Assembly (NCBI GenBank): GCA_016212095.1
Contig: JACRHH010000035.1
Span: forward strand, 1-64,000
Reading direction: 5' to 3'
DNA: 64,000 bases
Source: Nitrospirota bacterium
Lineage (GTDB): Bacteria > Nitrospirota > Thermodesulfovibrionia > SZUA-242
Every line of letters begins with the position of its first letter. The first letter of the stretch is position 1. Shown one piece after another: positions 1 through 7,500 of the stretch. Made by a program: the position numbers and the translations under genes. The notes under the pieces were generated by a model, which worked only from the letters and a program-made list of their open reading frames with translations, did not search any database and was not told where the DNA came from.

Positions 1-126
1 CCGGCGTTTTATCGAAACACACAACAAGACATCAACCAAGCCGTTCAGGTGGACAAAATCGGCGGACTCGATAATCGCATCGGTCAACAGGGCCAAAAAC
101 AGGATGGACAATGGTTAACCAATTAA
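1..126 (+). CDS. C-terminal fragment of an unidentified protein
   Basis: An open frame runs from the first base to a TAA at 124-126, giving 41 residues that end in QDGQWLTN. It is rich in Gln, Asn and Asp and has no motif I recognise. The next gene on this strand follows after 62 bases with its own ribosome binding site, so this may be the end of an upstream gene of the same operon. It could also be a chance open frame; only the end is visible. Confidence 0.35.
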   Translation, partial: PAFYRNTQQDINQAVQVDKIGGLDNRIGQQGQKQDGQWLTN

Positions 127-188
127 CCGCACGGTTCACTAATGGCTTTGCCATGCAGCATAAACCAGTTTAAGGTGGATAAAATACA

Positions 189-1067
189 ATGAAAAAATTT
201 ATTGCAATCGCCACAGCCGCGCTTATTTGTTGCGCAATTATGCCGGGAATCTCTTTAGCAGGAGACAACAAAGTTGTTGTTAAAAAACCGAATGTGAATA
301 CGCATACGCCGCCGCCCGAAATCCCCAAGCCTTTAAGCACCGATCCGTCGTACTGGAGCATTGCGGGCAATACCGGAGCCTCTAATTATCTTGGAACCAA
401 TGACGACAACCCGCTCGTAATCGGAACCAATAAGCAGGAGCGAATTCGCATAAAAAACTTCGACAGCGTGAAGATCGGCCTAATCAACTTGAGCAGTGTT
501 TATGGCAACCTCAATAACCGCGAGGCTGTCGTTCACTTTCTTCGAGACAACGAGGACGAGGGCAAATCGAATGTTTTTATTGCCAATTCCGTGTCTGGAG
601 TGCTGTGGATCAGCGGAAAAGCCACGCCGCCAGCCGGCAGGGCAAGACTTGAAGTAAACGGCCTGATCAAAGGCGGCGATGGGTTTATGTTTCCGGACGG
701 CACTGTTCAGAAAACCGCCCAGATAAAAGGAGATAAAGGCGACAAGGGAGATAAGGGCGACGCCGGGCCTCAGGGGCTGAAAGGCTTGAATGGAACAAAT
801 GGCGTCAACGGAGCCAAAGGCGACAAGGGCGACAAGGGTGACAAGGGCGACAAGGCAAGCATCTGGTGCGCTGGCGCCAATGGAACCACCTGCAACTGCG
901 GCACGTCAACTTTGGTAGCCATGCAGACTTCAAGGGCGGATATTGTGACGAGCGTCAGCGTTACATTGCCGGATGGACATACCTGCACCGGAAGCACCGT
1001 GCAAGACGGCGTGGGCTCAAGCGCCCGTTATTGGACAGGTTCCGCCTGTCTGTGCGAGGTAAAATAG
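189..1067 (+). CDS. Secreted protein with collagen-like Gly-X-Y tract
   Basis: 292 residues. A Sec signal peptide (MKKF, then a hydrophobic stretch ending near SLAGD) is followed by a Pro-rich stretch. A WSIAGNTGAS / NPLVIGTN segment at about 55-80 resembles those found in bacterial fibre and tail-spike-like proteins. A VNGLIKGGDG..FPDGTVQKTA segment at about 155-178 is the usual lead-in to such stalks. Residues about 179-224 form a Gly-X-Y tract rich in GDK triplets. The C-terminal roughly 65 residues contain seven Cys and look like a small disulfide-bonded head. AAGGTGG at 10 bases before the ATG is a good ribosome binding site. By analogy the protein is likely a trimeric, exported surface fibre. 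Ligand and function are unknown. Confidence 0.85.
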   Translation: MKKFIAIATAALICCAIMPGISLAGDNKVVVKKPNVNTHTPPPEIPKPLSTDPSYWSIAGNTGASNYLGTNDDNPLVIGTNKQERIRIKNFDSVKIGLINLSSVYGNLNNREAVVHFLRDNEDEGKSNVFIANSVSGVLWISGKATPPAGRARLEVNGLIKGGDGFMFPDGTVQKTAQIKGDKGDKGDKGDAGPQGLKGLNGTNGVNGAKGDKGDKGDKGDKASIWCAGANGTTCNCGTSTLVAMQTSRADIVTSVSVTLPDGHTCTGSTVQDGVGSSARYWTGSACLCEVK

Positions 1068-1084
1068 CCGCATAATGCTTATTG

Positions 1085-1116
1085 GGCAAGGGATGGCGTC
1101 TGCCCCGTCCCTTGCC
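1085..1116 (+). terminator. Possible hairpin after the collagen-like gene
   Basis: GGCAAGGGA at 1085-1093 pairs perfectly with TCCCTTGCC at 1108-1116 around a 14-base loop, 18 bases after the stop of the collagen-like gene. No clear T-tract follows on either strand, so it is at best a weak or factor-assisted terminator. Confidence 0.3.
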
Positions 1117-1172
1117 GAAGCAGTCAGTAGTGCGGCATGGTAATTGGCGGCTCTGAAAAGCATACCGGGCAA

Positions 1173-1583
1173 CTACACCTGAACGTTCAAAACCCCGGCG
1201 GCCTTCAGTTCCATTTCCGTGTCGAAAGTGATAAGCGCAGCCTTGTATTCCTTCGCCACCTGCACAACCAGAGCGTCCATGCCGCGCAGCCCGGTTTTGG
1301 CGGCAAGCCTGCAAGCTTTTGAAGCAGAGCGGCCATCCAGCATCACAAACGAAACGCTGTCTATTCCCTCAAGAAACGTTTGCACCTCCAAAGCCAAGGC
1401 TTCAGAGCCGGTTCTTCTCCTGACTGCCGCCACCACTTAAACCAACACCGAAAATGGCATGACAGCGGCATATGCACCGGACAACACCTTGCTCCAGATT
1501 TCGTTTGCCTCCTTATTGCGTTTCTCGGATGGCAAAAGCGAAGAAATAATAACGGAACTATCGACCGTTACGGTCTTTACCAT
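1173..1583 (-). pseudogene. VapC-type PIN-domain toxin, broken by an in-frame stop
   Basis: From the ATG at 1583 the frame reads MVKTVTVDSSVIISSLLPSE, a typical PIN start with the first catalytic Asp. It continues to FSVLV, hits TAA at 1437-1439, and then runs on in the same frame (VVAAVRRRTG...GMDALVVQVA...ITFDTEME) to the stop at 1173-1175. The whole would be 136 residues, normal for a PIN toxin. At the stop, PIN proteins usually carry Glu (LVEVVAA), so one GAA to TAA change explains the break and removes a conserved acidic residue. The ATG overlaps the end of the upstream antitoxin gene. A GTG directly after the stop could restart translation, but only of a part lacking two catalytic acids. 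Confidence 0.75.
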
Positions 1584-1786
1584 GCTTTTTCTCTTTGCGC
1601 CGCAATCTCGTCAACAGCCGAAACCGAATCCCATTGCGCCGATATTTTCTCAGCAAGGGCTTGCCATGCGGCCTGACGGCGACCGGATGTCTTCAATCGC
1701 CGCATTCTGGCCAGTATGAGTTCCTTCTGGATTTCATGTGCGTCGCTAATGAGCGAATCGAGCCGCTTTTCTATTGTGATGGTCAT
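1577..1786 (-). CDS. Antitoxin of the broken PIN toxin
   Basis: 69 residues, MTITIEKRLDSLISDAHEI..., mostly helical and charged, with a short basic stretch (MRRLKTSGRRQ). Its stop codon overlaps the start of the PIN toxin gene by seven bases, the usual arrangement of VapBC-type modules with the antitoxin first. AAGGAG at 6 bases before the ATG is a strong ribosome binding site. I assign it as antitoxin from size, context and overlap rather than from a recognised DNA-binding fold. With the toxin disabled, it may be kept only as an orphan able to neutralise related toxins. Confidence 0.65.
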   Translation of the reverse strand: MTITIEKRLDSLISDAHEIQKELILARMRRLKTSGRRQAAWQALAEKISAQWDSVSAVDEIAAQREKAW

Positions 1787-1924
1787 GTATTCTCCTTATT
1801 ACGGTTAAAGAGGCCGATGAATCTGTTACAGGTTTAATCTATCAGCTTGCAATTGGCGAATCAAATAACATATTCCGCCACTTGCTCCGGCTGAAGATAA
1901 TCAGAAACTTTAGTAACTGTAAAT

Positions 1925-2488
1925 TCATGGCGTGGAATCAACGTTCAACTCGACCGTGAAACCGTCGCGCCGGTGAAAATCGGGCTTCTCGCCGCGGTGG
2001 GCAAGCGCCCAGTATGTAGTTTCGCCGCTTCGATGCCTGACGACAGCGCTTATTCCAACCGCAAGCGCCTGATCCGCGAGACCGATTGCGGCCAGATTGC
2101 ATTCGCACTCCAACAATAACCTGCCCGGCTCGCGCCGAACCTGCAACGGCAGCGATGCAACGGCTGTCTCCTGCCGCATCCCCTGCCTGTAATCATCGAA
2201 ACGGTAAACATTCCAATGGCCGGACGGCGACAGATTGAACTCCAGATAGCCCGAACTGGCCGTATCGGCCAGATTGGCAACAAAAAATTCGAAGCATGTT
2301 TCCTGCCATAGCTCGTTTCTGCGTGCCGGTGGTTCCGCAATGTCCGGCAGAACAATTCCGGAAAGGTTTCCGTCCATTTGAAAACTGATTGAAAAAACAT
2401 TGGATTGCCGGGAGATTACGCCGCTGATGCGAAGATCGCGCGAAGGCTGCGGCGCGGCGAAGGGGATGAGTGACCATGCACACCTCAT
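1925..2488 (-). CDS. DOMON-like domain protein
   Basis: 187 residues. The start WSLIPFAAPQPSRDLRISG, then ELWQETCFEFFV, GYLEFNLSPSGHWNVYRFDDYR and a YWALAHRGEKPDFH..GF end match the single-domain DOMON-like family of small predicted heme- or sugar-binding beta-sandwich proteins. There is no signal peptide, so it is probably cytoplasmic. The ATG lies directly after the TAG of a small chimeric open frame (TAGATG), so translation may be coupled to it. The natural upstream region appears to have been replaced by an mfd-tail repeat and a transposase fragment. The family function is not known. Confidence 0.75.
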   Translation of the reverse strand: MRCAWSLIPFAAPQPSRDLRISGVISRQSNVFSISFQMDGNLSGIVLPDIAEPPARRNELWQETCFEFFVANLADTASSGYLEFNLSPSGHWNVYRFDDYRQGMRQETAVASLPLQVRREPGRLLLECECNLAAIGLADQALAVGISAVVRHRSGETTYWALAHRGEKPDFHRRDGFTVELNVDSTP

Positions 2489-2608
2489 CTACCCCGCCAC
2501 CATCCCCAAAAACTCCTTGCATACCGCTCCTGCCGTCTGCCCCTTCTTCACACGCTTGAACGCCAACGCCTTGAACTCAGCCGTGTACTCACGTTTTGGT
2601 ATCTTCAT
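2489..2608 (-). pseudogene. IS3-type OrfA start fused to a copy of the mfd 3' end
   Basis: A 39-residue open frame begins MKIPKREYTAEFKALAFKRV and continues KKGQTAGAV, the standard N-terminus of IS3-family OrfA transposase proteins. It then ends KEFLGMVAG, which is exactly the C-terminus of Mfd. The last 30 bases (2489-2518) are identical to the mfd 3' end at 4599-4628, including the stop codon. The helix-turn-helix part of OrfA and all of OrfB are missing, so this is an insertion sequence remnant joined to a copy of the mfd tail. It sits immediately upstream of the DOMON-like gene. Confidence 0.7.
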
Positions 2609-2705
2609 AGCCTTCCTTTCAATGATGATTTCTATCTTATCAGGTCATCCCTGGAAGACTATCTTTCGGGGAAAGATCAGTGCGTTTCAGCCGGAATGAA
2701 CCTGC

Positions 2706-2711
2706 TATAAT
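2706..2711 (+). promoter_or_regulatory. Candidate -10 box for the gene at 2799
   Basis: A perfect TATAAT lies 88 bases before the ATG at 2799. No convincing -35 is seen 16-18 bases upstream, so the assignment rests on the -10 box alone. Confidence 0.3.
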
Positions 2712-2798
2712 CAGAAGCCAGGAGCGAGGGCTTGTTGCGGTTCAAGCTCAAAAGCCTTGTTCGGCATTACGCGCAATAACGATGAAGGGAGAAAGATC

Positions 2799-3116
2799 AT
2801 GGCCATGCTGGGCATTAAATGTCTTCAGGGCGACGAAGAAACCGTGAGAGAACTCGTAATTGACGGACTTATGGAGGAGAAAAAGAGAATCGAGTATGCG
2901 TTGTCCATATCCGAGGCGATTATAAGGCAACAGGAAAGTAACCACGGCATTTCATCGGCGGTGTTTATCGATCAATTCAGAAACAATCAGGTGGATGAGA
3001 ATGACGATACCTTCCAGTGGTGGGCGGAACTGAAACTGGCCGAGAAGCTGAATTCAAAGCTTGAGAAGCGGCTGAAACATCCAGCCAAACCCCGCCGTTC
3101 GGTGTCATGCCCGTAA
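2799..3116 (+). CDS. Small hypothetical protein, possibly TA-associated
   Basis: 105 residues from the ATG at 2799, which is preceded by GGGAGA at a good distance; an ATG at 2805 is also possible. The sequence MAMLGIKCLQGDEETVRELVIDGLMEEKKRIEYALSISE... is acidic and helical, probably coiled-coil, with a WW pair near residue 80. I do not recognise a family. Its last twelve or so residues (HPAKPRRSVSCP) are read through the antisense of a decayed antitoxin gene, so the original end of the protein may have been lost. The neighbourhood of TA modules suggests an antitoxin or regulator, which is inference only. Confidence 0.5.
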   Translation: MAMLGIKCLQGDEETVRELVIDGLMEEKKRIEYALSISEAIIRQQESNHGISSAVFIDQFRNNQVDENDDTFQWWAELKLAEKLNSKLEKRLKHPAKPRRSVSCP

Positions 3117-3219
3117 TCATCAGCAACGGAAACCAAAACCGTCTGGCCTCGAAGCGATGCGATGGCCTTGCCAGTTCCAAATGGGTTGGGGCAACCACCT
3201 TTGCTTCAATCTGTACCAT
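2990..3219 (-). pseudogene. Decayed antitoxin-like gene (frameshift)
   Basis: A strong ribosome binding site (AAGGAG) precedes the ATG at 3219. The frame starts MVQIEAKVVAPTHLELARP and then becomes unlike any domain. Moving by one base near 3163 gives IASLRGQTVLVSVADD, a natural continuation, so one base seems to have been lost. This beginning resembles short antitoxin-type proteins that precede PIN toxins. The shifted frame runs on to about 2990 but overlaps the 3' end of the opposite-strand gene at 2799-3116, and no toxin gene follows. I read it as a remnant; the exact 3' limit is uncertain. Confidence 0.4.
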
Positions 3220-3314
3220 ACGGGATTCTCCTTAATTCCACGAAAAAGAATCTGAAACCGATAATTCTATCAAGAACGGTTTGACACCGTCACTTACACT
3301 ATGGGATTGTTGTT

Positions 3315-3647
3315 TCAGAAAAACTTTGCTGTGTAAAAATGTTCGTTGAGTAGCCAAAGAACGCTAAGAATGTTTTCGATTCTGGGGTTGTTATTGTGCC
3401 TGTCGTGAAGTTCCCAAATAGTATCGGCAGCAGAGTCGTAGTCTGCGAAGCGATCAATCGATATGACATCTGAAGCTTCGTGCAGGCGGTCGTTTAGGTG
3501 ATCGACCATTGCTAGCTTAATTTTCTTCACATCGTCAGGATTGAGTACTATCGTGGATTCTTCGATGATGTCGTCTGCTTCGCGGCGTCCCGCACCCCAC
3601 GCATTGCGCAACTGTTGAAGTGAATATTGCTTTTTCACTTTGTCCAT
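3315..3647 (-). CDS. Hypothetical protein, AT-richer than neighbours
   Basis: 110 residues, MDKVKKQYSLQQLRNAWGAG...HNNNPRIENILSVLWLLNEHFYTAKFF. AAGGAG at 9 bases before the ATG supports the start. It is soluble and largely helical with no motif I recognise. Its codons are noticeably AT-richer than those of the flanking core genes, which suggests recent arrival. It lies between two copies of the mfd 3' end together with TA genes, so it is part of the accessory strip. Function unknown. Confidence 0.55.
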   Translation of the reverse strand: MDKVKKQYSLQQLRNAWGAGRREADDIIEESTIVLNPDDVKKIKLAMVDHLNDRLHEASDVISIDRFADYDSAADTIWELHDRHNNNPRIENILSVLWLLNEHFYTAKFF

Positions 3648-3777
3648 TTGTCGGGTTCTCCTTCGTATACTTTACAATTTTGATTAACAATTACTCGATA
3701 TACACGCACCTCGAATGATTGTAGTTCAAACGCGGTGCGCTGCACAAAACCAACCCCGTCAACCACAACCGCCCGTT

Positions 3778-3954
3778 CTACCCCGCCACCATCCCCAAAA
3801 ACTCCTTCAACCGCCGAAACGCGCCGTCCCAGCCGCTTTCCGTGCGCAGCTCCACGCCGCCTTGCTGCAAAAACCTCATGCCGGTCGATTTCCCAGCAAG
3901 CGAAATCAGCCGGTCGGCGGCGGCATCGGACGGGTTAGCTGTGTGGTCAGCCAT
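3778..3954 (-). pseudogene. Duplicated 3' end of mfd (58-residue open frame)
   Basis: The frame from the ATG at 3954 reads MADHTANPSDAAADRL and then follows the Mfd C-terminus to KEFLGMVAG and the stop at 3778-3780. The first 92 bases from the stop codon are identical to 4599-4690; the next 60 or so are clearly related but diverged (for example Lys-Ser-Thr for Lys-Ala-Thr). The copy is thus a piece of a different mfd allele, not a fresh duplication along its whole length. Its ATG overlaps the stop of the antitoxin gene at 3947, so it may be translated. It contains only the end of the regulatory D7 domain and no catalytic part. Confidence 0.8.
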
Positions 3955-4246
3955 GAACCGCTTCGGCGTGCAACTTCAATCCAAGCGCGCCGATCACCTT
4001 TAAAATTGTGTCAAATCCCGGCGTGCGTTCGCCGGAAAGCGCCTTGTACAGGCTTTCGCGTGAAAGTCCGGCATCGCGCGCAACCTGTGTCATCCCCTTG
4101 GCGCGTGCAATATCACCCAGCGCTTTGGCGATAAACACGGCATCGCCGTTTGCTTCTTCAAGGCAAGCCTCAAGGTAAGCCGCCATTTCCTCCGGGGTTC
4201 GAAGATGTTCTGCAACATCATAGCGGGTGGTTATTGTTTTGCTCAT
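3947..4246 (-). CDS. HTH antitoxin of a HigBA/Gp49-type module
   Basis: 99 residues: MSKTITTRYDVAEHLRTPEEMAAYLEACLEEANGDAVFIAKALGDIARAKGMTQVARDAGLSRESLYKALSGER is the classic layout of the 'addiction module antidote' family. The N-terminal segment contacts the toxin, and the helix-turn-helix at about 50-72 binds the operator. It follows its toxin by 9 bases, the toxin-first order normal for this type. AGGAGC lies a few bases before the ATG. The stop overlaps the ATG of the duplicated mfd tail. Confidence 0.88.
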   Translation of the reverse strand: MSKTITTRYDVAEHLRTPEEMAAYLEACLEEANGDAVFIAKALGDIARAKGMTQVARDAGLSRESLYKALSGERTPGFDTILKVIGALGLKLHAEAVHG

Positions 4247-4255
4247 AATATGCTC

Positions 4256-4546
4256 CTATAAGTTGTGTGCGAGACGTAAGGCTGTTTTAATATCGGCGGT
4301 TTGTGAACTTTTGTCGCCTCCGGCCAGCAGAAAAACGACCTCGCACCCGCGTTTTGTGAAGTAAACCCGATAACCGGGGCCGTAATCGATTCGCAACTCG
4401 GAAACGCCTTCGCCTACCGGTTTGGCATCCCCCACATTTCCTGCCGCCAGACGTTCGATCCGTACCTGAATGCGTGCTCGCGCCCGAATGTCTCGCAGTC
4501 CGTCGAGCCATTGAACGAAAACATCCGTCTTGCGGATTTCAGTCAT
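4256..4546 (-). CDS. RelE/HigB-like toxin of the addiction-module killer family
   Basis: 96 residues, MTEIRKTDVFVQWLDGLRDIRARARIQVRIERLAAGNVGDAKPVGEGVSELRIDYGPGYRVYF...VFLLAGGDKSSQTADIKTAL. This is the phage Gp49-like killer family (RelE superfamily), expected to be a ribosome-dependent mRNA endonuclease. The conserved GVSELRI.YGPGYRVYF core and GGDKSSQ..DI end are intact, so the toxin looks functional. It is the first gene of the module, starting only 53 bases after the mfd stop. A strong promoter sits so close to the ATG that the transcript may be leaderless. Confidence 0.88.
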   Translation of the reverse strand: MTEIRKTDVFVQWLDGLRDIRARARIQVRIERLAAGNVGDAKPVGEGVSELRIDYGPGYRVYFTKRGCEVVFLLAGGDKSSQTADIKTALRLAHNL

Positions 4547-4552
4547 ACCCCT

Positions 4553-4581
4553 AATGTAGCCGTCCGGCTACACATTGTCAA
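4553..4581 (-). promoter_or_regulatory. Promoter and operator of the HigBA-like module
   Basis: On the minus strand TTGACA (4576-4581), a 17-base spacer and TACATT (4553-4558) form a near-consensus sigma-70 promoter. An 18-base inverted repeat, TGTAGCCG/CGGCTACA around two bases (4555-4572), covers the spacer and -10 box and is the obvious site for autorepression by the antitoxin. The expected transcription start falls at or next to the toxin ATG at 4546. Confidence 0.75.
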
Positions 4582-4598
4582 TGTTACGCCTCGCCTCT

Positions 4599-7500
4599 CT
4601 ACCCCGCCACCATCCCCAAAAACTCCTTCAACCGCCGAAACGCGCCGTCCCAGCCGCTTTCCGTGCGCAGCTCCACGCCGCCTTGCTGCAGGAATCTCAT
4701 GCCGGTTGCCTTTCCGGCAAGCGAAATAAGCCTGTCGGCGGCGGCATCGGCCTGGTTGGTAAACATATTGGTGAACAAGACCGTACAGATGTTTCCGGCT
4801 CGCCGTACTTTCGAAACCCCGGCGGCGCGGCAGAGAAGCTTTAACTCCATTGCGTCAAGCAGGTGCGTAACCTGATCCGGCAACGCGCCGAATCGGTCGC
4901 GGGTTTCGCGCCGGATGTCGTCGAGCCCGGTCACATCGCGCGCGCCTGAGATGCGGCGGTAGAGCGTGAACCGGAGCGTGGAGTCATCGATCCATGCCTC
5001 CGGGATTATTGCGTTAAGCTGGAGGTCGAGCGCCGGATCGACAACCGGGCGAATTTCCTCGCCGCGAAGCTCTGCAACCGCCTGTTCAAGCATTTCCACA
5101 TATAAATCGTATCCAACGGCGTCGATATGGCCCGACTGCTCGCCGCCAAGCAAGTTTCCAGCGCCGCGGATTTCGAGGTCTTTGAGCGCAAGCCGGAAAC
5201 CCGCGCCCAGAAACGAAAGCTCCTGCAATGCGGCAAGGCGCTTTTTCGCCTCGCCGGTAAGCTGGTCGTCCGGCGGCACGAGGAAATAGGCGAACGCGCG
5301 AACGTCGGATCGGCCAACGCGGCCCTTTAATTGATACAGGTCGGCAAGCCCGAACCGGTCGGCGCGGTCAACTATTATGGTGTTTGCGCGCGGCACGTCG
5401 AGGCCGGAGCCGATGATTGACGTGCAGAGAAGGAGATCTGTTTCGCCCTTGAAGAACGAGTGCATGGAGTCTTCCAGCTCGCGCTCGTTCATCCGCCCGT
5501 GGGCCACGCCGATGCGCCTGCCCGGTCTGAGGCCGGTCAGCATCTCGCCGGTTTTGTAGATCGTCTCGATGCGGTTATGCAGGAAAAACGCCTGTCCGCC
5601 GCGCGAAAACTCGCGGTCGAGCGCCTCGCGGATAACCTCGGTGGTCGAGCGCGTAACGATTGTTTTCACCGCCAGCCGCTCTTCCGGCGGCGTTTCTATT
5701 GTGCTGATGCCGCGAATGCCCGAAATCGCCATGTGAAGCGTGCGCGGAATGGGCGTTGCGCTAAGTGTGAGCACGTCGATGTTCTTTTTGAGCGCCTTGA
5801 TCCGCTCCTTGTGCGCCACGCCGAACTTCTGCTCTTCGTCAACAACCAACAGCCCCAGATCGGCGAAGACCACGGTTTTTGCCAGAAGCGCGTGCGTGCC
5901 GATGATGATGTCTATCTCTCCGGCGGCCAGTTTCCGGAGAGTCTCCTTAACGTCCTGACGCGGCTTGAACCGGCTCAGATAGTCGATCCGCACCGGAAAC
6001 GCCGAGAAGCGCGAGACGAAATTATCGTAATGCTGTTCGGCCAGGATGGTTGTGGGAACGAGCACCGCGGTCTGTCTGCCGTCGAAAGCCGCCTTGAACG
6101 CGGCCCGCATGGCAACTTCCGTCTTGCCGTAGCCCACGTCGCCGCACAAAAGCCTGTCCATCGGGCGGTGCGATTCCATGTCGGCGGCGATGTCGTGGAT
6201 GCTGGCGGCCTGATCCGGAGTTTCCTCAAACGGAAACGCGGCGGCGAATTCGCGGTGGAAATCGGTGTCGGGCGAGAAGGCGAAGCCAACAGCCGCCTCG
6301 CGCTCGGCGTATATCTTGATGAGCTTGTCGGCCATCTCGCGCACTTTTTTGCGGACGCGAGCCTTGGTTTTTTCCCATCCCTTGCCGCCAAGGCGGTCGA
6401 GAGCGGGGCGGGAATCTTCGGCGGCGTGATATTTGCGGATTTTGCCGATGTTGTCCACCGGCAGATGCAGCTTCGCGCCCTCGGAGTACTCAATGTCGAG
6501 GAAATCGCCTTCAAAATCCTCAACCTTGATGCGGCGCATTCCGAGAAACCGTCCAACTCCGTGATCCACATGAATGATGTAATCGCCAGCCGCAAGGTCG
6601 TCTATGGATTGAAGCAGATTGGAAACCTTCGACTGGCGGCGCTTGCGGTAGTGCGCGCGCGGGCCGAAAAGCTCCTCGGTGGTAATCAGCAGAAACCGCG
6701 ACGCCGGTTCGTAGAACCCCGATGAAATGCGCGACTGAGTGACCGCTATTCGCCCGGCGTAACCGGCCACGGCTTCCGGCTCGATCACCGGCGCTATTAC
6801 GTCGGCCTCGCCCAGAATGTCGCGCACGCGCTCGGCCTCGCCCCGGCTTCCGGCGGCAACCAGCACAAACGCGTCACGCGCCGCTTCGGCAAGCCTCGGC
6901 CCGATAACGTCGATTTCGGCCCCGGTCACGCGCCGCTCGATGGCGGTCACGCCGAAGCCGTCAACCGGCAGGATGTCGTAAAACGCGCCCTCGCCGTGCA
7001 TCCGAAGCGCGGCGGTGGAAAGATCGCATCGCGGCAGATCGGAAGCGTCTGCCAACTCATCAGAAATTACAATGTGATTCGGTAGCGCCTCAAACAGCGT
7101 GATTCCGCCGGTCGGCCCGGTTGGCCCGGAAACCGGCATTATTACAAGCTCCGCAATGTCCTTGAACGAACGCTGGGTGTCAACATCGAAGGCACGAATG
7201 GATTCAACCTCGTCGCCGAAAAACTCGATCCGGCACGGATGATCTCCGGCAGCCGGATAGACGTCGATTATTCCGCCGCGAACAGCGTATTCGGCGGTTT
7301 CCACAACGATGCTCATCTTTCGGTAGCCTGTCTCGGATAGCAGATCGGCCAAGAACTCAAGCCCTATTTCGTCGCCCGCGCGCACAGTGACCGACGCCTT
7401 TTTGAACGCCTCGCCCGACCAGACCGGCACTTTCACGGCGTCAGGGTATGTGACAACCATCGCCGCGCCGCGCTCCACTATCGCCTCGACAGCGCGAAGC

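Noticed and set aside
725-865. Tandem GACAAGGGC units as a possible CRISPR or minisatellite locus
   Set aside because: They encode the Gly-X-Y tract in frame with no spacers; a coding repeat, not a CRISPR array.
2400-2699. A 99-codon plus-strand frame opposite the OrfA/mfd-tail chimera
   Set aside because: The minus strand carries the recognisable OrfA and Mfd residues; the plus frame has none.
1-4600. Prophage or integrative element with its own integrase
   Set aside because: No integrase, phage structural or replication gene is visible; only TA modules, one transposase fragment and mfd tails.
5460-6725. A 421-codon plus-strand frame inside mfd
   Set aside because: Antisense to the Mfd translocase motor; codon bias shadow.
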